A DNA stretch of 7,023 nucleotides from Bacteroidota bacterium (GCA_028877005.1 JAGWPI010000290.1:1-7023); one strand, 5' to 3'; shown: positions 1-6,931, counted from the stretch's first letter. Translations and numbers: made by a program. The notes: generated from the letters alone by a model not told the origin.

Positions 1-43
1 AAAGTACCGGGGTAAAAATGATCATTAATTCGTAATTGTTCAT
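1..43 (-). CDS. rpsF: Ribosomal protein S6, N-terminal fragment (partial at left edge)
   Basis: Reading the minus strand from the ATG at 43-41 gives MNNYELMIIFTPVL before the window ends. This is the usual N-terminus of Bacteroidota S6 (MNxYExxxIxxPVL), the first beta-strand of this small-subunit protein, which binds 16S rRNA together with S18. Only 14 codons are visible, so the call rests on this short motif together with a consensus promoter and a structured leader upstream. A purine stretch with GGG lies only 2 bases before the ATG, too close for a normal Shine-Dalgarno. In most bacteria rpsF leads an operon with rpsR and rplI; those genes would lie beyond the left edge and cannot be confirmed here. 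Confidence 0.8.
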   Translation of the reverse strand, partial: MNNYELMIIFTPVL

Positions 44-130
44 TACCCTTTTTTTTATTGTTTAAATTGGTTTTTTCCCATTGGACAAACTTTCTTTTGA
101 AAGTAAGATTCTGCCAAAACAGAATTGGGG
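44..130 (-). promoter_or_regulatory. Structured 5' leader of rpsF
   Basis: The RNA between the inferred transcription start (about 128-130) and the rpsF ATG can form two neighbouring hairpins: a 6-bp stem (120-125 with 108-113, six-base loop) and a second 6-bp stem (99-104 with 89-94, loop AAAA on the minus strand). CCCA (126-129) and TGGG (77-80) can close both into a three-way junction. The TGGG side can instead join a competing hairpin (77-82 with 65-70, one mismatch, six-A loop). The pairings are read directly; a role in S6 or S6:S18 autoregulation is inferred from the position. Confidence 0.5.
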
Positions 131-133
131 CTG

Positions 134-141
134 CAAAAGTA
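134..141 (-). promoter_or_regulatory. Bacteroidota -7 promoter element of rpsF
   Basis: On the minus strand this reads TACTTTTG, an exact match to the Bacteroidota -7 consensus TAnnTTTG. It is followed by CAGCCCC, which places the start of transcription near 128-130, about 85 bases before the rpsF ATG. No convincing -33 TTG stands at the expected distance; the upstream DNA there is A/T-rich. Confidence 0.65.
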
Positions 142-224
142 TTGTTTTTGCGTGAAAAATGAAACTATTTTTTAGAGGGCCTGTGTTTATTGAAATTTAT
201 TGTGTTGCCATTATACAAAATACC

Positions 225-260
225 AAAAAAAGAACGCCGTTCATTCGGCGCTCTTTTTTT
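225..260 (-). terminator. Rho-independent terminator of acn
   Basis: An 8-bp GC-rich stem (232-239 with 246-253) with a 6-base loop is flanked by seven A and seven T, starting 20 bases past the acn stop. Read on the minus strand the stem is complete with one G-U wobble and is followed by a T run. Read on the plus strand the same pair becomes an A-C mismatch, so the hairpin favours stopping minus-strand transcripts from acn. The stretch 142-224, between it and the rpsF promoter, holds no gene or site that I can support. Confidence 0.85.
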
Positions 261-279
261 AGGAAAAATAGTTCAATGA

Positions 280-2550
280 TTAATGACTTGCCACCTGTTT
301 GCGAATAATGTTAAGTGCTGCACCTGCTTTAAACCATTCAATTTGTTGTTGGTTGTAAGTGTGATTGGCTAGAATTGCTTCAGAAGTTCCATTGGCATGA
401 TGTAATACAACCGTTAATGGTTTTCCGGGTGTAAATTCGGTTAAGCCAATTACATCAATTGTGTCATCTTCTAAAATTTTATCATAATCATTTTTGTCGG
501 CAAATGTTAATGCCAACATACCTTGTTTTTTTAAATTGGTTTCATGAATGCGAGCAAATGATTTTGTTAGAACTACTCTAACACCTAAATGTCTTGGCTC
601 CATGGCGGCATGCTCGCGAGAGGAACCTTCTCCATAATTTTCATCACCAACTACAATAGTACCAATACCTGCTGCTTTGTAGGCTCTTTGGGTATCTGGA
701 ACAGGGCCATAAGTTCCTGTTAACTGATTTTTTACGGAGTTGGCTTTTTCATTAAAGAAATTAATGGCACCAATAAGTAGGTTATTTGAAATGTTATCTA
801 AATGTCCACGGAATTTTAGCCAAGGACCTGCCATAGAAATGTGATCGGTAGTACATTTCCCTTTTGCTTTAATAAGTAATTTCATACCCTTTAAATCAGT
901 CCCCTCCCAAGCTGGGAATGGTGCTAACAGTTGTAGACGTTTTGATTGAGGATCAACCACTACATTTACTTTGCTTCCATCAGCAGCAGGTGCTTGGTAA
1001 CCAGGATCATCAACAGCAAAACCTTTGGCAGGAAGTTCAATACCGCTTGGTGGGTCTAATTTAACTTTTTCCCCTTTATCGTTGGTTAAATAATCAGTAA
1101 TGGGGTTAAAAGTTAAATCGCCTGCTATGGCTAATGCAGTTACCATTTCGGGTGATGCAACAAAAGCGTAAGTATTAGGGTTACCATCTGCACGTTTGGC
1201 AAAGTTTCGGTTGAAAGAATGAACAATGGTATTTTTTTCCTGTTTTTCAGCACCCATTCTATCCCACATACCAATACAAGGTCCGCATGCGTTGGCAAAA
1301 ACTTTGGCACCAATTTTTTCAAATGTTTCTAAAAATCCATCTCTTTCAATGGTAAAGCGAACCTGTTCTGAACCTGGGGTTATAGTATATTCTGCTTTTG
1401 TTGTTAGGTGTTTATCGGCCACTTGTTTAGCTAAGCTAACTGCCCTGCTTATATCCTCATAAGATGAGTTAGTGCAACTTCCAATTAAACCCACTTCAAC
1501 TTTAGTAGGCCATCCATTAGCAGCGGCAGTTTCTTTCATTTTAGAGATGGGTGTTGCTAAATCTGGCGTAAATGGACCGTTTAAATGTGGCTCTAATTCG
1601 CTTAAATTAATTTCAATAATTTGGTCAAAGTACTTTTCAGGATTTTGATAAACTTCTGGGTCGGCATTCAAATCATTGCGGATAGCATCCGCTAATGCGG
1701 CAACTTCTTCGCGGCCGGTAGCTTTTAAATAACGACTCATACTGTCATCATAGCCAAAAGTGGAAGTAGTGGCGCCAATTTCGGCACCCATGTTACAAAT
1801 AGTGCCTTTACCTGTGCAACTAATCGCTTGGGCACCTTCGCCAAAATATTCAACAATAGCACCAGTACCCCCTTTTACGGTTAAAATACCGGCTACTTTT
1901 AAAATAATATCTTTTGGAGCAGCCCAACCATTTAGTTTTCCGATAAGTTTAATGCCAATTAGTTTAGGCCATTTCAATTCCCAAGGTAAACCGGCCATTA
2001 CATCGCATGCATCAGCACCGCCAACCCCAATAGCTATCATTCCCAATCCACCTGCATTTACCGTATGAGAATCGGTGCCAATCATCATTCCGCCCGGAAA
2101 AGCATAATTTTCTAAAACTACTTGATGAATAATACCTGCACCAGGTTTCCAAAATCCAATACCATATTTGTTAGAAACTGAGGCTAAGAAATCATAAACT
2201 TCTTTACTTTCAGTAGTAGCTATTTGTAAATCTTGTTTAGCTTCTACACGTGCTGTAATTAAATGGTCGCAATGAACAGTAGAAGGAACAGCAACTTTAG
2301 GTCTGCCGGCCTGCATAAATTGTAAAAGCGCCATTTGAGCAGTGGCATCCTGCATTGCAACCCTATCTGGAGCAAAATCAACATAGCTTTTGCCTCTTTC
2401 AAAATTAGTGAGAGGTTGGTCTGTGTGTAGGTGTGCAAATAATATTTTTTCTGCTAATGTTAGTGGTCTGCCTAAAGTTTTGCGGGCAGCGGCTATTTTA
2501 GCCGGCATTTCAGCATACACTTTTCTAATCATTTCAATGTCGAAAGCCAT
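280..2550 (-). CDS. acn: Aconitate hydratase, mitochondrial type
   Basis: A 756-residue aconitase of the TCA cycle, converting citrate to isocitrate through cis-aconitate in the cytoplasm (EC 4.2.1.3). The three [4Fe-4S] ligands are C359 (GSCTNS) and C422 and C425 (ACGPC). The substrate-binding arginines R448, R453 and R581 and the catalytic serine motif [10 protein letters not shown] (S643, S644, R645) are present. These positions are each one higher than in pig mitochondrial aconitase as I remember its numbering, and DH 95-96 and DSH 160-162 are also conserved. The swivel domain occupies roughly residues 540-756. Length fits the mitochondrial-type family (about 750-780) rather than the longer AcnA/IRP type. 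The open frame extends 20 codons further to a TTG at 2610, but that extension runs into the promoter and is not conserved-looking; ATG at 2550 (MAFDIEM) is preferred. The gene looks monocistronic, with its own promoter and terminator. Confidence 0.97.
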   Translation of the reverse strand: MAFDIEMIRKVYAEMPAKIAAARKTLGRPLTLAEKILFAHLHTDQPLTNFERGKSYVDFAPDRVAMQDATAQMALLQFMQAGRPKVAVPSTVHCDHLITARVEAKQDLQIATTESKEVYDFLASVSNKYGIGFWKPGAGIIHQVVLENYAFPGGMMIGTDSHTVNAGGLGMIAIGVGGADACDVMAGLPWELKWPKLIGIKLIGKLNGWAAPKDIILKVAGILTVKGGTGAIVEYFGEGAQAISCTGKGTICNMGAEIGATTSTFGYDDSMSRYLKATGREEVAALADAIRNDLNADPEVYQNPEKYFDQIIEINLSELEPHLNGPFTPDLATPISKMKETAAANGWPTKVEVGLIGSCTNSSYEDISRAVSLAKQVADKHLTTKAEYTITPGSEQVRFTIERDGFLETFEKIGAKVFANACGPCIGMWDRMGAEKQEKNTIVHSFNRNFAKRADGNPNTYAFVASPEMVTALAIAGDLTFNPITDYLTNDKGEKVKLDPPSGIELPAKGFAVDDPGYQAPAADGSKVNVVVDPQSKRLQLLAPFPAWEGTDLKGMKLLIKAKGKCTTDHISMAGPWLKFRGHLDNISNNLLIGAINFFNEKANSVKNQLTGTYGPVPDTQRAYKAAGIGTIVVGDENYGEGSSREHAAMEPRHLGVRVVLTKSFARIHETNLKKQGMLALTFADKNDYDKILEDDTIDVIGLTEFTPGKPLTVVLHHANGTSEAILANHTYNQQQIEWFKAGAALNIIRKQVASH

Positions 2551-2607
2551 GATGGTTATTTTTATAATGTGATGAAAAGAATGTTTTTTATAAAAAATTT
2601 TGAAAGG

Positions 2608-2615
2608 CAAAATTA
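2608..2615 (-). promoter_or_regulatory. Candidate -7 promoter element of acn
   Basis: On the minus strand this reads TAATTTTG, matching TAnnTTTG exactly. It would start transcription near 2602, giving a leader of about 50 bases. The -33 region has only a weak T-rich match. Its position inside the longest possible reading frame is the main argument for starting acn at 2550. Confidence 0.5.
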
Positions 2616-2726
2616 CAAGAAAACAAAAGGCGGTGGAAAACTGTTTTATGGATAATTTAGCGATAAATATGTTTAATTGCTGTAAATTGCATACTGTTTA
2701 TTGTTAACATAAACACGAAATAACCC

Positions 2727-2948
2727 ATGAAAAAGTTACGAGAGTTTTTGGAAATGCATGCATTTGGTGTTTGTACAGCTATAGGAGAGCGATTAGGAAT
2801 TGCCACTTCTAGAATTAGAATGTGGTTTATTTACATATCTTTTTTAACCATGGGCTCTCCGCTTATTATTTATATGATTCTGGCTTTTTGGATGAACATG
2901 AAAAGATACATTCTCAATGCACGAAGAAATCCACTAAAGTATTTATAA
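2727..2948 (+). CDS. Small PspC-domain membrane protein
   Basis: A 73-residue protein with the shape of a single PspC domain: an amphipathic N-terminus with FGVC (13-16), a GERLGIATSRIR segment (20-31), then a hydrophobic stretch of about residues 33-56 broken by GSP (43-45), and a basic C-terminal tail. In proteobacteria PspC belongs to the phage-shock envelope-stress response and senses membrane or secretin stress. In Bacteroidota such stand-alone domains are common and mostly uncharacterised, so an inner-membrane stress role is inferred from family only. It starts at the ATG preceded by TAACCC, without a visible Shine-Dalgarno. It is transcribed divergently from acn across 176 bases and ends 13 bases from the end of kdsA. 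No pspA or pspB partner lies in the window. Confidence 0.85.
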   Translation: MKKLREFLEMHAFGVCTAIGERLGIATSRIRMWFIYISFLTMGSPLIIYMILAFWMNMKRYILNARRNPLKYL

Positions 2949-2961
2949 TACGTTTAATTAG

Positions 2962-3795
2962 CTAGTTAATTTTAACGATTGTTTCTCTAAGGGTAGCTAG
3001 TTTTTCTAATAATTTTTCTAACAAATGAAGTGGTAGCATATTAGCACCATCACTTAAAGCCTTTGAAGGATTAGGATGTGTTTCAATAAATAAGCCATCT
3101 GCTCCGGTTGCAATAGCAGCTTTTGCTATTGTTTCAATTAATTCGGGATTACCCCCTGTTATGCCCCCAGGTTGATTGGGTTGTTGTAAACTATGGGTAC
3201 AATCCATAATAACCGGTGTATGTAAGTTTTTCATCCAAGTAATGTTCCTATAATCTACTACCAAATCCTGATACCCAAAAGTGGTGCCTCTTTCTGTTAA
3301 CATAATATGATGATTGCCTGCTTTCTTTATTTTATCAATAGCAAACTGCATGGCAGGGCCGCTCAGAAATTGTCCTTTTTTAACATTCACAATTTTTTGT
3401 GTAATAGCGGCAGATTGTAATAGGTCTGTTTGTCTGCATAGAAAAGCAGGTATCTGTAAAATGTCAATATACTTTGCCGCTTCTGCTGCTTCATCATGTG
3501 CATGAATGTCTGAAGTAGTAGGTAATCCATAGGTTTTACCTACTTTTTCAATTAATGTTAATCCAAGTTCATCGCCCAAACCAGTAAATGAATTAGCACT
3601 GGTTCTGTTGGCTTTTCTATAGCTTGCTTTAAATATATATGGGATACCTAATCTTTTACAAATGCTATATACTTTATCAGCTACTTCCATTACCAAAGCT
3701 TCATTTTCTACTACACATGGCCCGGCTATTAAAAAAAATTGTGATGAATTGTATTGCTGTTTTTGAAATAAAGTGGTAAGATATGGAGGCATCAT
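2962..3795 (-). CDS. kdsA: 3-deoxy-8-phosphooctulonate (Kdo-8-P) synthase, metal-dependent class
   Basis: A 277-residue cytoplasmic enzyme condensing phosphoenolpyruvate with D-arabinose 5-phosphate to Kdo-8-phosphate for the LPS inner core (EC 2.5.1.55). It is a TIM barrel of the DAHP synthase type I/KdsA family. Visible signatures are AGPC (24-27), FKASYRKANRTS (55-66), KKGQF (139-143), ERGTTFGY (168-175), DCTHS (198-202) and ETHPNP (238-243). C27, H201, E238 and D249 have the same spacing as the metal ligands C11, H185, E222 and D233 of the Aquifex aeolicus enzyme, so this is the metal-dependent class rather than the E. coli type, which has Asn in place of the Cys. Two adjacent ATGs (3793-3795 and 3790-3792) could start it; a tandem repeat of ATTAATTG (3801-3816) sits just upstream. 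A weak -7-like TAAGTTCG lies at about 3818-3825 on the minus strand. Divergent from tdh, convergent with the PspC gene. Confidence 0.96.
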   Translation of the reverse strand: MMPPYLTTLFQKQQYNSSQFFLIAGPCVVENEALVMEVADKVYSICKRLGIPYIFKASYRKANRTSANSFTGLGDELGLTLIEKVGKTYGLPTTSDIHAHDEAAEAAKYIDILQIPAFLCRQTDLLQSAAITQKIVNVKKGQFLSGPAMQFAIDKIKKAGNHHIMLTERGTTFGYQDLVVDYRNITWMKNLHTPVIMDCTHSLQQPNQPGGITGGNPELIETIAKAAIATGADGLFIETHPNPSKALSDGANMLPLHLLEKLLEKLATLRETIVKIN

Positions 3796-3842
3796 AAAAA
3801 ATTAATTGATTAATTGAAATGCGAACTTACAAGCATTTTTGT

Positions 3843-3867
3843 TTTCTTTGCGCTAACAATTGTTAGC
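3843..3867 (+). promoter_or_regulatory. Perfect 16-bp palindrome with -7-like box before tdh
   Basis: GCTAACAATTGTTAGC at 3852-3867 is a perfect palindrome lying between the divergent kdsA and tdh genes, 13 bases before the tdh ATG. Just upstream, TTTCTTTG (3843-3850) differs from TAnnTTTG at one position. The palindrome would then cover the tdh start of transcription, a typical repressor position. The palindrome is seen directly; its use as an operator is inferred. CTAAC-N4-GTTAG also occurs before dapB. Confidence 0.45.
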
Positions 3868-3880
3868 AAATATAAATGAA

Positions 3881-4825
3881 ATGATAAAAGATAAAATTTT
3901 AGTAATTGGTGCCAGCGGTCAAATAGGTGTAGAGTTAACCCTTGCATTAAGAAAGGTTTATGGCAATGCGAATGTAGTAGCCTCTGATTTGAGAGAAGAA
4001 AACGATTTATTGAAGGGTACCGGACCTTATGTTAGCTTAGATGTAATGAATAAAGAGATGTTGCATGTGCAGGTAATTCGGCAAAATATTACACAGATTT
4101 ATTTATTGGCAGCAATTTTATCTGCCACAGGCGAAAAAAATCCTAACCTAGCCTGGAATTTAAATATGCAGGGCCTATTAAATGTATTAGATATTGCACG
4201 CGAAGAACAAATTCATAAAGTATATTGGCCTAGTAGTATTGCGGTATTTGGACCCACTTCTCCCAAAATAAATTGTCCGCAACAAACAATTATTGAACCC
4301 ATTACAGTATACGGAATTAGTAAATATGCAGGTGAATTTTGGTGCAATTATTATTACCAGCGGTATGGAGTTGATGTAAGAAGTTTAAGGTATCCAGGAT
4401 TAATCAGTTATAAATCAGCACCCGGAGGAGGTACTACTGATTATGCCATAGAAATTTTTCATGCAGCATTGGAAGAAAAGATATATACCTGCTTTTTAAA
4501 AGAGGATACTTATTTGCCTATGATGTATATGCCCGATGCCATTAAAGCTACCTTAAGTTTAATGGAAGCACCAAAGGAACAAATTACAGTTAGAACTTCT
4601 TATAATGTGGCTGCAATGAGTTTTTCACCTAAAGAAATAGCTGCTGCCATACAGCAACACATACCAGAGTTTACTATTCAATATGCACCCGACTATAGGC
4701 AAGCTATTGCTAATAGTTGGCCACAAAGTATTGATGATACAGCTGCCCGCAGAGATTGGAATTGGAAACCTGACTTTAATTTGGAATTAATGACAGCAGA
4801 AATGATAACTAATTTGCAACATTAG
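3881..4825 (+). CDS. tdh: L-threonine 3-dehydrogenase, short-chain (UDP-galactose-epimerase-like) type
   Basis: A 314-residue NAD-dependent extended short-chain dehydrogenase that oxidises L-threonine to 2-amino-3-ketobutyrate (EC 1.1.1.103), normally followed by Kbl cleavage to glycine and acetyl-CoA. It has the Rossmann motif GASGQIG (10-16), D36 after the second strand consistent with NAD rather than NADP, SS at 118-119, and the catalytic YGISK (Y144, K148). The stretch YPGLISYKSAPGGGTTDYA (171-189) is the hallmark separating this threonine dehydrogenase family, known from Flavobacterium, Cupriavidus and animals, from sugar epimerases. It is unrelated to the zinc-dependent E. coli Tdh. The frame is open to a TTG at 3860 inside the palindrome; the ATG at 3881 (MIKDKILVIG) puts the glycine motif at the normal distance. 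No kbl is in the window. It ends 13 bases from the end of the oppositely oriented barrel gene. Confidence 0.93.
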   Translation: MIKDKILVIGASGQIGVELTLALRKVYGNANVVASDLREENDLLKGTGPYVSLDVMNKEMLHVQVIRQNITQIYLLAAILSATGEKNPNLAWNLNMQGLLNVLDIAREEQIHKVYWPSSIAVFGPTSPKINCPQQTIIEPITVYGISKYAGEFWCNYYYQRYGVDVRSLRYPGLISYKSAPGGGTTDYAIEIFHAALEEKIYTCFLKEDTYLPMMYMPDAIKATLSLMEAPKEQITVRTSYNVAAMSFSPKEIAAAIQQHIPEFTIQYAPDYRQAIANSWPQSIDDTAARRDWNWKPDFNLELMTAEMITNLQH

Positions 4826-4838
4826 AAGAAACTGATGC

Positions 4839-5636
4839 TTAAAAAGCAATACCTAAATTAATCCCTAATGCTCTAATGCCCAACCATGGGCCCGTTAAAT
4901 TTAAATTAGCAGTACTATTGTTTGTAACAGTTCCTTTTACAGTAAATGGCCCACCATTAATATTGTTTAAGTTATTTTGTAATGATGCTTCTTCTTGGGG
5001 TGAAAGTGGCGGCGAAAAACTAGCATTGAGGCTTCCCACACCATTCCCAAAATGCGCACCTATTAACCATATATCTAATAGTAAAAGTTTACTTAAATGT
5101 TTTTGAAAACCCAATAATAGCCCACCACTATAAGATTGTATATTCCCTGAAAAAACAGCCTCTTTTGTAAATGCGTTTCCATTTTGGGTAAATGTGTATT
5201 GAATAGGTATAGATAAATTAAAATTTGCATATCTTCCATAAGGTGCCATATAGAAACCGCTCATATTTTTATGTGCATAAATTCTTAATTCTGCGGTAAT
5301 AGCATCATTGCCTAGGGTAACTTGATTAAAATTAATATTGTTGTTAGAAACTATATTAGCAATATTTTGCTGAAAAGGGAGATTTGTGAAAGGCATATAC
5401 CGATAGGTTACCATCATAGATACTTTATTCTTGATGAGCCTTTCATAGCTAACACTATAATTCTGGAATGCTAGTGCACTAAAATTTATTTTAATAGCAT
5501 TGTGTTGTAATGCTTGGGTAATAAGAACAAGTTTAGTAGTATCGCTATGTTTTATTTCATGTACAGGTTGTGATGAGGCAGTAAATGTGCACCCAATTAA
5601 ACAACTAAAACTTATTATTATAATTATTTTTTTCAT
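4839..5636 (-). CDS. Small outer-membrane beta-barrel-like protein (DUF3575-like), function unknown
   Basis: A 265-residue exported protein. The N-terminus is a signal sequence with a long isoleucine core (4-8). LIGC at 13-16 could be a lipobox with C16 lipidated, but a signal peptidase I site after residues 20-22 is also possible. The rest alternates polar and hydrophobic residues in segments suggesting about eight strands (roughly 57-82, 111-148, 165-200, 243-265), and the chain ends in GINLGIAF with a C-terminal Phe, the usual signal for the outer-membrane assembly machinery. AELRIYAHK...GFYMAPYGRY (115-136) resembles Bacteroidota DUF3575-type proteins, from memory only. Its ATG overlaps the TGA of the upstream Rrf2 gene by 4 bp (ATGA), so translation is probably coupled and expression follows that regulator. 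No enzyme motif is visible; ligand and function are unknown. Confidence 0.85.
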   Translation of the reverse strand: MKKIIIIISFSCLIGCTFTASSQPVHEIKHSDTTKLVLITQALQHNAIKINFSALAFQNYSVSYERLIKNKVSMMVTYRYMPFTNLPFQQNIANIVSNNNINFNQVTLGNDAITAELRIYAHKNMSGFYMAPYGRYANFNLSIPIQYTFTQNGNAFTKEAVFSGNIQSYSGGLLLGFQKHLSKLLLLDIWLIGAHFGNGVGSLNASFSPPLSPQEEASLQNNLNNINGGPFTVKGTVTNNSTANLNLTGPWLGIRALGINLGIAF

Positions 5637-6046
5637 TCAAGCATTGCTAAATCTGCTACTGTTTTACCTTCTAAAATTTTTAAAGAAGCATCTCTTACTT
5701 CAATCATTACTCTATTTAAACCGCAAACTTCTTCTTCACAATCTTTACATTTTTCATAAAAATTCAGGCTTACGCAAGGTAATAATGCAATGGGACCTTC
5801 TACTGTGCGCATTACTTTGGCTAGTGGTATTGCAGCAGGAGGATTTTTGAAAAGATAGCCGCCTCCTTTTCCCTTTTTACTATCTAAAATTCCTGCTTTT
5901 TTAAGTTCTAATAAAATGTTTTCTAAGAATTTAAGTGGTATGTTTTTTTTCTTAGAAATTTCTGCAATTAATACAGGGCCATTATCTTGGTGTTGTGCCA
6001 AATAAGTGAGTGCTTTAAATGCATATTGTGTTTTTTTAGAAAGCAT
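5633..6046 (-). CDS. Rrf2-family transcriptional regulator with candidate Fe-S cysteines
   Basis: A 137-residue protein starting MLSKKTQYAFKAL, the typical start of Rrf2 proteins. A winged helix-turn-helix fills about residues 1-65, with recognition helix near IPLKFLENILLEL and wing KGKGGGYLF. The second half has four cysteines, C91, C100, C103 and C108 (PCVSLNFYEKCKDCEEEVCG), where family members such as IscR, NsrR and RirA hold an iron-sulphur cluster. The spacing C-x8-C-x2-C-x4-C differs from the C-x5-C-x5-C of IscR, so cluster binding and the signal (Fe-S status, NO, redox or sulphur supply) are inferred. The frame opens at a TTG two codons earlier; the ATG at 6046 fits the family. It is first in a two-gene unit with the barrel protein and is preceded by a repeated-hexamer array that may be its own operator. 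No isc or suf genes are nearby. Confidence 0.92.
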   Translation of the reverse strand: MLSKKTQYAFKALTYLAQHQDNGPVLIAEISKKKNIPLKFLENILLELKKAGILDSKKGKGGGYLFKNPPAAIPLAKVMRTVEGPIALLPCVSLNFYEKCKDCEEEVCGLNRVMIEVRDASLKILEGKTVADLAMLE

Positions 6047-6063
6047 AAGCAAGGTATTATAAT

Positions 6064-6094
6064 TCGGTAGCTAATCTTTATGCTAATATCGGTA
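6064..6094 (-). promoter_or_regulatory. Repeated-hexamer array upstream of the Rrf2 gene, candidate operator
   Basis: On the plus strand TCGGTA (6064-6069) and GCTAAT (6070-6075) are followed after six bases by GCTAAT (6082-6087), one base, and TCGGTA (6089-6094). Both hexamers occur twice in the same orientation but in swapped order. The array begins 17 bases upstream of the Rrf2 ATG, where an autoregulatory site would be expected. The repeat is seen; the function is inferred. No TAnnTTTG match lies in the 6047-6187 gap. An AT-only inverted repeat in the same gap is too weak to call a dapB terminator. Confidence 0.35.
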
Positions 6095-6187
6095 ACTATT
6101 TTTGTATTTCAATATTCTATTACGTTTATCGATTTTGTCTTATTTTAAAATACTATGCATTAAAATATGTTATAAATTGTATATAGC

Positions 6188-6907
6188 TTAATTAAATCCT
6201 AAAACATTTTTCATTGTAAAAATACCTTGTTTACCTACCAAAAACTCTGCTGCTAATATGGCACCTCCCGCAAATCCCATTCTGCTATGTGCAGTATGAA
6301 TTATTTCAATGTCATCAATTTCAGAATGGTACAAAATTTTATGAGTGCCGGGAGCCGGGTCAATTCTTTCTGAAATAATACTTAATTCATCTGATTGTTG
6401 TGTATATTTATTTACCCACTTCTTTTTTGTTTTAATTTCTTGCATAATTTGTTCGGCCAAAGTAATGGCTGTTCCACTTGGAGCATCTTTTTTTTGGGTA
6501 TGATGAATTTCAGTAATACTTACCTCATATTCATTATGTTTTTGCATTAATTGTGCGAGGTATTTATTTAATTCAAAAAATAAATTTACTCCAATACTGA
6601 AATTGCTGGCATAAATAAAAGCACCCTTTTTTTGTAAACAAACAGCTTCTATATTGGGCAAATTTTCTAACCATCCGGTAGAGCCGCACACTACCGGGAT
6701 GCCACTGTTAATGCATTTTAAAACATTATTGTATGCACTATTGGGACCTGTAAATTCAATGGCTACATCAGCGTTTTGCAGGTTGGCCGAATTGAGCTCA
6801 TTTGCATTATTTACATCAATTTTCAGTACAATTTGATGACCTTTTTCAATAGCCATTTTCTCAATAGCTTGGCCCATTTTGCCATAGCCTATTAATGCAA
6901 TTTTCAT
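6188..6907 (-). CDS. dapB: 4-hydroxy-tetrahydrodipicolinate reductase
   Basis: A 239-residue cytoplasmic enzyme of the diaminopimelate/lysine pathway, reducing hydroxy-tetrahydrodipicolinate to tetrahydrodipicolinate with NAD(P)H (EC 1.17.1.8); the product feeds peptidoglycan and lysine synthesis. The nucleotide-binding motif is GYGKMG (7-12). The catalytic segment EIHHTQKKDAPSGT (133-146) carries H135 and K139, matching H159 and K163 of E. coli. GSTG (75-78) and the C-terminal SRMGFAGGA segment (208-216) also fit the family. It is shorter than the E. coli enzyme (273), a usual length for Bacteroidota. The frame is open to a GTG at 6928; the ATG at 6907 (MKIALIGYGKMG) is clearly the family start. 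It lies 24 bases downstream of another minus-strand gene, so the two may be cotranscribed. The next gene downstream, the Rrf2 regulator, is 141 bases away. Confidence 0.96.
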   Translation of the reverse strand: MKIALIGYGKMGQAIEKMAIEKGHQIVLKIDVNNANELNSANLQNADVAIEFTGPNSAYNNVLKCINSGIPVVCGSTGWLENLPNIEAVCLQKKGAFIYASNFSIGVNLFFELNKYLAQLMQKHNEYEVSITEIHHTQKKDAPSGTAITLAEQIMQEIKTKKKWVNKYTQQSDELSIISERIDPAPGTHKILYHSEIDDIEIIHTAHSRMGFAGGAILAAEFLVGKQGIFTMKNVLGFN

Positions 6908-6931
6908 GTTTAAATTATTAGTTTGCACACC

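Noticed and set aside
1226..2068. Plus-strand open frames inside acn (1226-1462, 1760-2068) and the short frame at 2390-2572
   Set aside because: They are antisense to a well-conserved enzyme gene, have no recognisable domain, and their composition mirrors the opposite strand.
2551..2610. 20-codon N-terminal extension of aconitase starting at TTG
   Set aside because: It overlaps the -7 promoter element at 2608-2615, starts with a rare codon, and the ATG at 2550 gives active-site numbering matching the mitochondrial family.
2641..2726. Promoter for the PspC gene
   Set aside because: Only partial matches such as TAAATTGC are present, without a supporting -33 element, so no specific site can be defended.
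3801..3816. Tandem ATTAATTG repeat upstream of kdsA as a mobile-element or phase-variation signal
   Set aside because: Only two copies in AT-rich DNA; likely chance, and no element boundary is visible.
4833..4845. TGCTT-AAA-AAGCA hairpin at the tdh/barrel junction
   Set aside because: A 5-bp stem with a 3-base loop overlapping the barrel gene's stop codon, with no T run; too weak for a terminator call.
5500..5850. 116-codon plus-strand open frame across the Rrf2/barrel junction
   Set aside because: It is antisense to two well-supported genes; its Leu/Ile-rich sequence comes from the reverse complement of AT-rich codons.
6142..6166. 7-bp inverted repeat as a terminator after dapB
   Set aside because: The stem is purely A/T, with a long spacer and no distinct T run, so it would be unstable.
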